Shown in pieces: positions 58,663 through 64,000 of a DNA stretch of 64,000 nucleotides. The position numbers were made by a program, and so were the translations under genes. Below the pieces are notes generated by a model that was not told where the DNA came from, did no database searches, and was given only the letters and a program-made list of their open reading frames with translations. The DNA comes from Saxidomus purpurata. Lineage: Eukaryota > Mollusca > Bivalvia > Venerida > Veneridae. Every line of letters starts with the position of its first letter. Position 1 is the first letter of the stretch. Location of the stretch: positions 7,555,570-7,619,569 of the forward strand of contig JAFMSR010000012.1 in the NCBI GenBank assembly GCA_022818135.1. The letters are read 5' to 3'.

Positions 58663-59904
58663 AGCTCGTCTGATTTTTGAAAAAAAAAGACGAGCTATTG
58701 TTGTCGTCGGCGTTGGCGGCATTGGTTAAGTTTTGCGTTTAGGTCACTTACATGGAAACTCTCAAAGCTATCACTTTGAAACTTGGTAAACTTGTTCATC
58801 TAATACCCTTCTTCACATTGTATCCTAAAGATGTCGAGTCTGACCTGTTTTTTGGGGTAAAAAACATGAATTTTGATGGATTTTGGTTGATTTTGAGAAT
58901 TGGACATAGCTTCTTCATTTTTTGTTAGATTGATTTCAAATTTTTCACAAACAATAAATGGATAATGTACTTCAACATATCAAACGGCTTTTTGAGTCAC
59001 ACATATGGAAGGGGAGGGCGAGGTGGGGGGATATTTTATTATTTTTGGACTTTGTCATTTTTAGCTAGTCTGATTTTTAAGTTTTGCATTTATGTCACTT
59101 ACATGCAAACTATCAAAGCTATCACTTTCAAACTTTGAATACCTGTTCACTATTAAATGTACAATAGAATAAAGGAAGATTTTTACAAGTTACATAACTC
59201 TAATTTATTTGGCTGATTATGTAACTTATTCGGCTGGATTATTGCCCCTTCTTAACTTGAAAAGTTTCACACGCACAATATTTTTGTAACAGTAAACATA
59301 ATGCAACCAAACTTAGTGTATAAGAAGTTTCTATGAATACAATGTATCTTTAATTGGATTGTATTTTAGGGCTCCTGGAGTCAAGGTCACTGTTACTAAA
59401 AATAGGAAAACTGTAATACATTCAATATCTTTAGTTACAGTTGACATAATGTAACCAACTTTTGTTTGTCGTAAGTATTTAGGAAGAAAGGGTTGGGTTT
59501 TGGGGCTCCTGGGGTCATTGTCAAGGACATTAACTAAAAATAGAAAAAAACCAGTAAAATATGTTCAATATCTTAAGTTAAAATTGACATAATGTAACTA
59601 AATTATTAAGTGTGTAATACATATGAATAAAGACTTTTAAATTAATTGGGATTGTGTTTGGGGCTCATGGGGTCAAAGTCCAGGTTTTTTTTCTAAAAAT
59701 AGAAAAATCGGAAAAAAACATTATCTTTAGTTGCAATTGAATTATTGTAACCAAACTTAGTGTCTAGTTATAATTATGAAACCTTTTGTTGGATTGTGTT
59801 CTGGGGTCAAGGTCAAGGACACTATTACTTAAAAGATGGTGATAAATAAACTTTAAAGGATAAAATCAAACGAGCGTCTGGCACCCGCAGGCGGTGCTCT
59901 TGTT
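58663..59904 (+). mobile_element. Satellite-bearing element with AGCTCGTC hairpin start and CTCTTGTT end
   Basis: The 5' hairpin AGCTCGTC / GACGAGCT is at 58663-58696. Diverged monomers of roughly 190 bp follow, with GGGGCTC.TGGGGTCAAGGT, ACTAAAAATAGAAAAA and GACATAATGTAACCAA. The 3' end is GCACCCGCAGGCGGTGC, itself a hairpin, overlapping CTCTTGTT at 59897-59904. Confidence 0.75.
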
Positions 59905-59949
59905 ATTATATATGGTACAACAATAAGATCTTGGATCAACACTACATTT

Positions 59950-60300
59950 GGGAGGCATTGAATCCAAATACAAAATACAAATACAAACTTTATTTTCTGT
60001 CGGCATGTTACATTAACATATATAAACATAAGCTATGTATAGCTTTTGACCGACTTAATCCCATGGGACCTCATTCCTATAGGTGAATTGCTCTTTTTGC
60101 GGAGATATACATTGTATGTTTTGTCAAAAAAGAACCTTTTAGTTGATAAAGATGTTGGGTGGATAACCAAATATTTGCACAAAATGGTCTTCTTCTTTTT
60201 TTGATTGTTTATTATAAAATCCCAGGTGACTGTGGGATAATGTTCCCCTTGTGAACTTTCCAAGACCCCGTATGACGCCCATTCATTCTGGTACCTAACA
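59950..60300 (-). mobile_element. Probable LINE 3' end with AAATAC-type tail
   Basis: The minus strand ends AAAATAAAGTTTGTATTTGT with a short tandem tail, like the other LINE 3' ends here. Upstream is a 76-codon frame (E-S-S-Q-G-E-H-Y-P-T-V-T-W-D-F-I-I) that I do not recognise; it could be the ORF end of another retroposon. Confidence 0.4.
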
Positions 60301-60924
60301 AAATTTGAAAATTTAGGGAGTTTTTTTTACCTGACTGCAATATACATGTACCCAGTCAGTTTTGTCCAAAGATTATGATTATTAATTTTTTGTAGCCAAA
60401 TTGTGTAAAATGCAAGTAGCCAAGAGATAGGTCTTCCCACAAGTATCGTTTGCGAATAATTCAGAATAAAAGTCTATTATCAGATTATGTCCTACTTTCA
60501 TAGCAATGTCTGGAACTAAAAGGCACTTAAATAGCATTTTGAGACAGATTGCATCTGCTTGGATCAATTTCTAACAAACAAAGGGTATCATTAGAGTTAA
60601 TTTACCAACTTCTTGAGCCGACTGATTACAGACAGAAACAATTCATCTTGCGATTGATTTGTCCCGGCAATAACGGGGTTATTCAGAGTTTATTTACAAC
60701 TCTGTAAGAAAATTGGTACTTAATTATTGAAAACACTATATGTGTATTATACTGTGCTTGTGAAAAAAATGTGTATATTGTTTGCACGTTGAGTCTGTTT
60801 GCCACTTCACAGTGGGTTAATACACAACATCTTTTATATGATTAAAGTAACTTTTGACTACAGTAGTTGCCAGTCATCTTTCCAACCTGCCTACAACATT
60901 ATTATTTAATTTATACTTAATTCA

Positions 60925-61135
60925 GTTATTTTCGATTGCAAAACATATTCTTACAACTTAAATCAATCTCACTTGAGACTCACTCCAGATCGAATCAACC
61001 TTGAAGAGAGATAGAGGCAACTGGAAATATCTGTGTCTTGCTTAAGGACACTATCGCCATGGCGCTGGTGGGATTGAACCTGGGACCCTCTGATCCTGAT
61101 GCAAAGGTGTTACCACTGTTTCACTGCAGCTCCAT
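60925..61135 (-). mobile_element. tRNA-derived SINE (minus)
   Basis: Reverse complement of the family: TTGCAAAACATATTCTTACAAC, CTTGAGACTCACTCCAGATC, GGAAATATCTGTGTCTTGC, and head GGATTGAACCTGGGACCCTC near 61071. The tail is at the low-coordinate end. Confidence 0.75.
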
Positions 61136-61966
61136 ATACAATATATTTGAGCCACTCCCTCTCCATACCATCCATCTCAAAAGAATTTGTTATTTGTCCT
61201 CTCATCCTCTCTATTTTGACTTTAGGTAAACAATTATGTACACAATTTTTGTGGCAGGAATTTTTCTAACCTTGTAAGAAAGGTTTTACATTCTTTCTAT
61301 TGTCTATTGGTTGAATTTGATAAAACTCATTTAGCACAGCTGTAACTATAGATGTTTGACATTTTAAATGATTTAAGGTATTGAATGTGTACAGATATAT
61401 AATTGATAGGATTAAAGCATTTGTATGCAAAGACTTTGCAATTTCCTTCTTTAAATGTCAATAATAATAAATAATAATAATAATAAAGACTTTATTTTGA
61501 GAGGCTGCACGTTTGGGTATTGTCCTAATCTTCCATCTGGGCCTCTTATAACATTATACATATTTACAACAAATACATTAGCAAATCAATGCAAATACAA
61601 GCAATTACAAGCAAAAGAAAAATCACATAAAAATAAAGAAATGATTATGTATATGTACAAGCAATTTATCAAGTTAAACTGTACTGTGCACCACTAACCA
61701 GAAAACTTCCACTGATAATATAACTGTTCAAATTGATTTAGATTTTCAGCTTTTCGAATATTTTGTGGAATATTATTCCAAATTTTAGGTCCTGAGTAAG
61801 ACAGAGATTTTCTAAAGAATTCCAGATTAGGTTTTGGAAGGAGCAGTTCACTTCTAGTTGAGGACCTTAGATTTATCTTTCCATTAGCATTTGACATCTG
61901 AAATTTGTTGGGAATGTATTGTGGCGCATTGTCCTCTTGAACAGATTTATATACAAGTATAGCTTT

Positions 61967-63100
61967 TTAGCTCACCTGGCTACGCCAGGGTATGCCTTTC
62001 TGATCGATGATTGTCCGTTGTCCGTCGTACGTCGTCCGTCGTCTGTCAACATTTTGATTCAAATGACATCTCCTCTGAAACCTCTAGGCCAATGTTGATA
62101 AAACTATGCAGGAATGTTCCTTGCATGAAGCTCTACCAAAATTGTTCAAAGAATTCCATTCCATGCAGAACTCTGGTTGCTATGGCAACAAATATATAAA
62201 CTTTTAAAATCTTCTCTGAAACCACAAGGCCTAGAGCTAAGATAATTTGGCATGTAGCATTGTCTAGTGGACCTCTACCAAGATTGTTCAAATTATGACC
62301 CCCGGGTCAAAATTGACCCGCAGGGGTGGTCACTTAGTTTTGCATAGGAATATATAGGAAAAACTTTAAAAAATCTTCTTCTCTGAAACCACAAGGCCTA
62401 GAGCTTAGATATTTGGCATGTAGCATTGGCTAGTGGACCTCTACCAAGATTGTTCAAATTATGAGCCCCGGATCAAAATTGACCCCACACAGGGGGTCAC
62501 TTAGTTTTACATAGGCTTATGTAGGAAAAACTTTAAAAATCTTCTTCTCTGAAACCACAAGGCCTAGAGCTTAGATATTTGGCAGGTAGCATTGGCTAGT
62601 GGACCTCTACCAAGATTGTTCAAATTATGACCCTCGGATCAAAATTGACCCCACACAGGGGGGTCACTTAGTTTTACATAGAATTTTATAGTAAAAACTT
62701 TGAAAATCTTCTTCTTTGAAACCACAAGGCCTAGAGCTTAGATATTTGGCATATAGCATTGGCTAGTGGACCGCTACCAAGATTGTTCAAATTATGACCC
62801 CCGGGTCAAAATTGACCCCGCACTGGGGGTCACTTAGTTTTACATAGGCTTATATAGGGAAAACTTTAAAAAATCTTTAGATATTTGGCATGTAGCATTG
62901 CCTAGTAGACCTCTTCAAAGTTTGTTCAAATTATGCCCCTGGGGTCAAAATTGACCTTGCCCGGGGGAGGGGATCATTTGTTTTACAAAGGCGTTTATAG
63001 GAAAAGTTATTTGGTATATAACATTATCTAAGTGATCTTCCACCAGGCAAGTGGACTTGTACCAAGGTGAGCGATATAGGGCCATCTTGGCCCTCTTGTT
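61967..63100 (+). mobile_element. Satellite-bearing element (AGCTCACC family) inserted in a LINE ORF
   Basis: Same 5' hairpin start (AGCTCACCTGGCTACGCCAG), leader, about four monomers of roughly 166 bp, and 3' end GGGCC-ATCTT-GGCCCTCTTGTT as at 54741-56061. The LINE frame is V-E-F on one side and resumes at A-I-L-V-Y-K on the other. Confidence 0.85.
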
Positions 63101-63339
63101 TAAATTCCACTCGATCACTAAATTTCATCCAACGCAATTCTTGGAATAAATTTTCAGAAGGGGTATCATAATCCTTATCAAGAATAATTCTTGCAGCCCT
63201 TTTTTGAAATTTTAACATATCATTCAACAACTTTTGACTGCAATTTCCCAGATGGTGCAACAGTAATCTATATGAGGCAGTATGTATGCATTAAAAATAG
63301 TTTGCGTGAGTGGATGTTTAAAAAGGGTTTTATTCTTAA

Positions 63340-63771
63340 AGCGACTGCACTCCAAATTCTTAGTAAATTTTAAAATTTTGGTAAAACAATATATATTCAA
63401 TTTGTCAGCATCAATATTATTTTCTTTGTGAAAGAGCTAAAAATAAAGGTAGAAAAAAAATTTACCCGAGCCAGGTTTTGAACTCGGATCTTTGCGCTAC
63501 AAAAAATTTACAGGGCTTAACCTACTACACTACGGAGTCAGCTGATTTGAGCGAGTTAAAAATATTGATATACCAAAGAGCCCACCCGTTAGTCACGGGG
63601 TGATATTTTCTACAATAAAAGTAAGCAAAACAACACATTTTAATTGCTTCTTTGTTAGAAAACTTGTCACTTATCATAAACAATGCCCCTGATACAGTAA
63701 TGACAATTGTTTTCTTGAAATTGAAAATTTTCTTTTTTTATCGTAACTTGTCCATCTGGAGTGCAGTCGCT
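63340..63771. mobile_element. TTAA-flanked MITE with tRNA-like core (432 bp)
   Basis: TTAA (63336-63339), AGCGACTGCACTCC, and at the other end GGAGTGCAGTCGCT followed by TTAA (63772-63775): perfect 14-bp terminal repeats and target duplication. It is inserted in the LINE. Confidence 0.82.
63466..63541 (-). other. tRNA-like sequence inside the TTAA MITE
   Basis: The minus strand reads GACTCCGTAGTGTAGTAGG (A-box region), then TTAAGCCCTG, and GATCCGAGTTCAAAACCTGG (B-box/T-arm region). Stems are imperfect, so it is not a working tRNA but may keep a pol III promoter. Confidence 0.45.
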
Positions 63772-64000
63772 TTAAAAGTAAATATAAGAGGGAGTTACAT
63801 TTTTTTAGAATTTATCGACCTGTAACTTCCATTTGAGGGTACTGTCTACTTGTATTCCTAGAAGTTTTTCAGTATTAGTGTATTCTAAAGTATCCTCATT
63901 GAGATGTAATTGTAAATTTTGATTTTATTTTGTTGGTATATAGATGCTGAAATATACATAGCTTTTGTCTTACTTGCATTTAAAAGCATAGAATTAATTC

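Larger units (their letters stand above)
61455..64000 (-). mobile_element. Non-LTR retrotransposon 3' half, split by two insertions; runs off the window
   Basis: Minus strand, from the right edge: L-N-A-S-K-T-K-A-M-Y-I-S and T-E-K-L-L-G-I-Q-V-D-S-T-L-K-W (63780-63990), then after the 63340-63771 insertion, L-K-F-Q-K-R-A-A-R-I-I-L-D and L-R-W-M-K-F-S-D-R-V-E-F (63260-63110). After the 61967-63100 insertion the frame resumes Y-K-S-V-Q-E-D-N-A-P-Q-Y-I-P and ends P-K-I-W-N-N-I-P-Q ... stop at 61694. The 3' UTR carries AAAATAAAGTC and an ATT-repeat tail at 61459-61490. The family is distinct from those at 2.3 and 25 kb. The ORF is better preserved than in the other LINEs. Confidence 0.85.

Noticed and set aside
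60382..60567. 61-residue ORF on the - strand (F-Y-S-E-L-F-A-N-D-T-C)
   Set aside because: No recognisable family and no splice signals that would join it to a neighbour. It is not supported as a gene.

Overview
The window is metazoan genomic DNA, most likely from a bivalve mollusc. Its genes are split by GT-AG introns. The intergenic and intronic space is packed with non-LTR retrotransposon fragments, tRNA-derived SINEs, small inverted-repeat elements and the tandem-repeat-bearing mobile elements that are abundant in bivalve genomes. The species cannot be fixed from the sequence. No bacterial operon, CRISPR array or intact virus was seen.

Four host loci can be supported. (1) The 3' half of a short-chain dehydrogenase resembling 15-hydroxyprostaglandin dehydrogenase, + strand, exons 72-148, 644-807 and 4662-4785; its 5' exons lie left of the window. 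(2) A macin-family (cysteine-rich antimicrobial peptide) locus at 9266-9567, + strand, with a TATA box but two frame breaks. (3) A complete dysbindin gene (DTNBP1, BLOC-1 subunit), - strand, 29147 down to 17041, eight coding exons whose phases all match and which encode about 367 residues. (4) A TMEM64-like VTT/DedA-domain membrane protein, + strand, exons 49498-50166 and 57275-57436; the last exon was not found.

Layout: 1-5 kb SDR gene, with a TTAA-flanked element and a LINE in its large intron; 5-9 kb mostly unrecognised sequence and short tandem repeats; 9.3 kb macin locus; 10.0-15.5 kb a roughly 1.93-kb segment repeated three times, itself full of 178-bp satellite monomers and broken by a suspicious poly-G/poly-T block; 17-29 kb dysbindin, its first intron holding two LINE fragments and a 1.1-kb foldback element; 30.5-33.7 kb a satellite element beside a decayed Tc1-like transposase; 36-38 kb a second poly-G/poly-T block and another LINE; 39.7-43 kb two tRNA-like copies and a decayed LINE 5' region (PHD finger plus endonuclease); 43.9-45.7 kb two TTAA elements; 49.5-57.5 kb the TMEM64-like gene with SINEs, a 31-bp minisatellite and a satellite element in its intron; 58-64 kb satellite elements nested in LINE sequence.

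The host genes show no obvious functional linkage. The most notable structural signal is that several otherwise unrelated tandem-repeat elements share the same architecture: a 5' terminal hairpin (three of them beginning AGCTC), central monomers, and a 3' terminus ending CTCTTGTT. One copy splits a LINE reading frame that resumes cleanly on the other side. A second theme is at least four short elements of three unrelated sequences, all bounded by TTAA.
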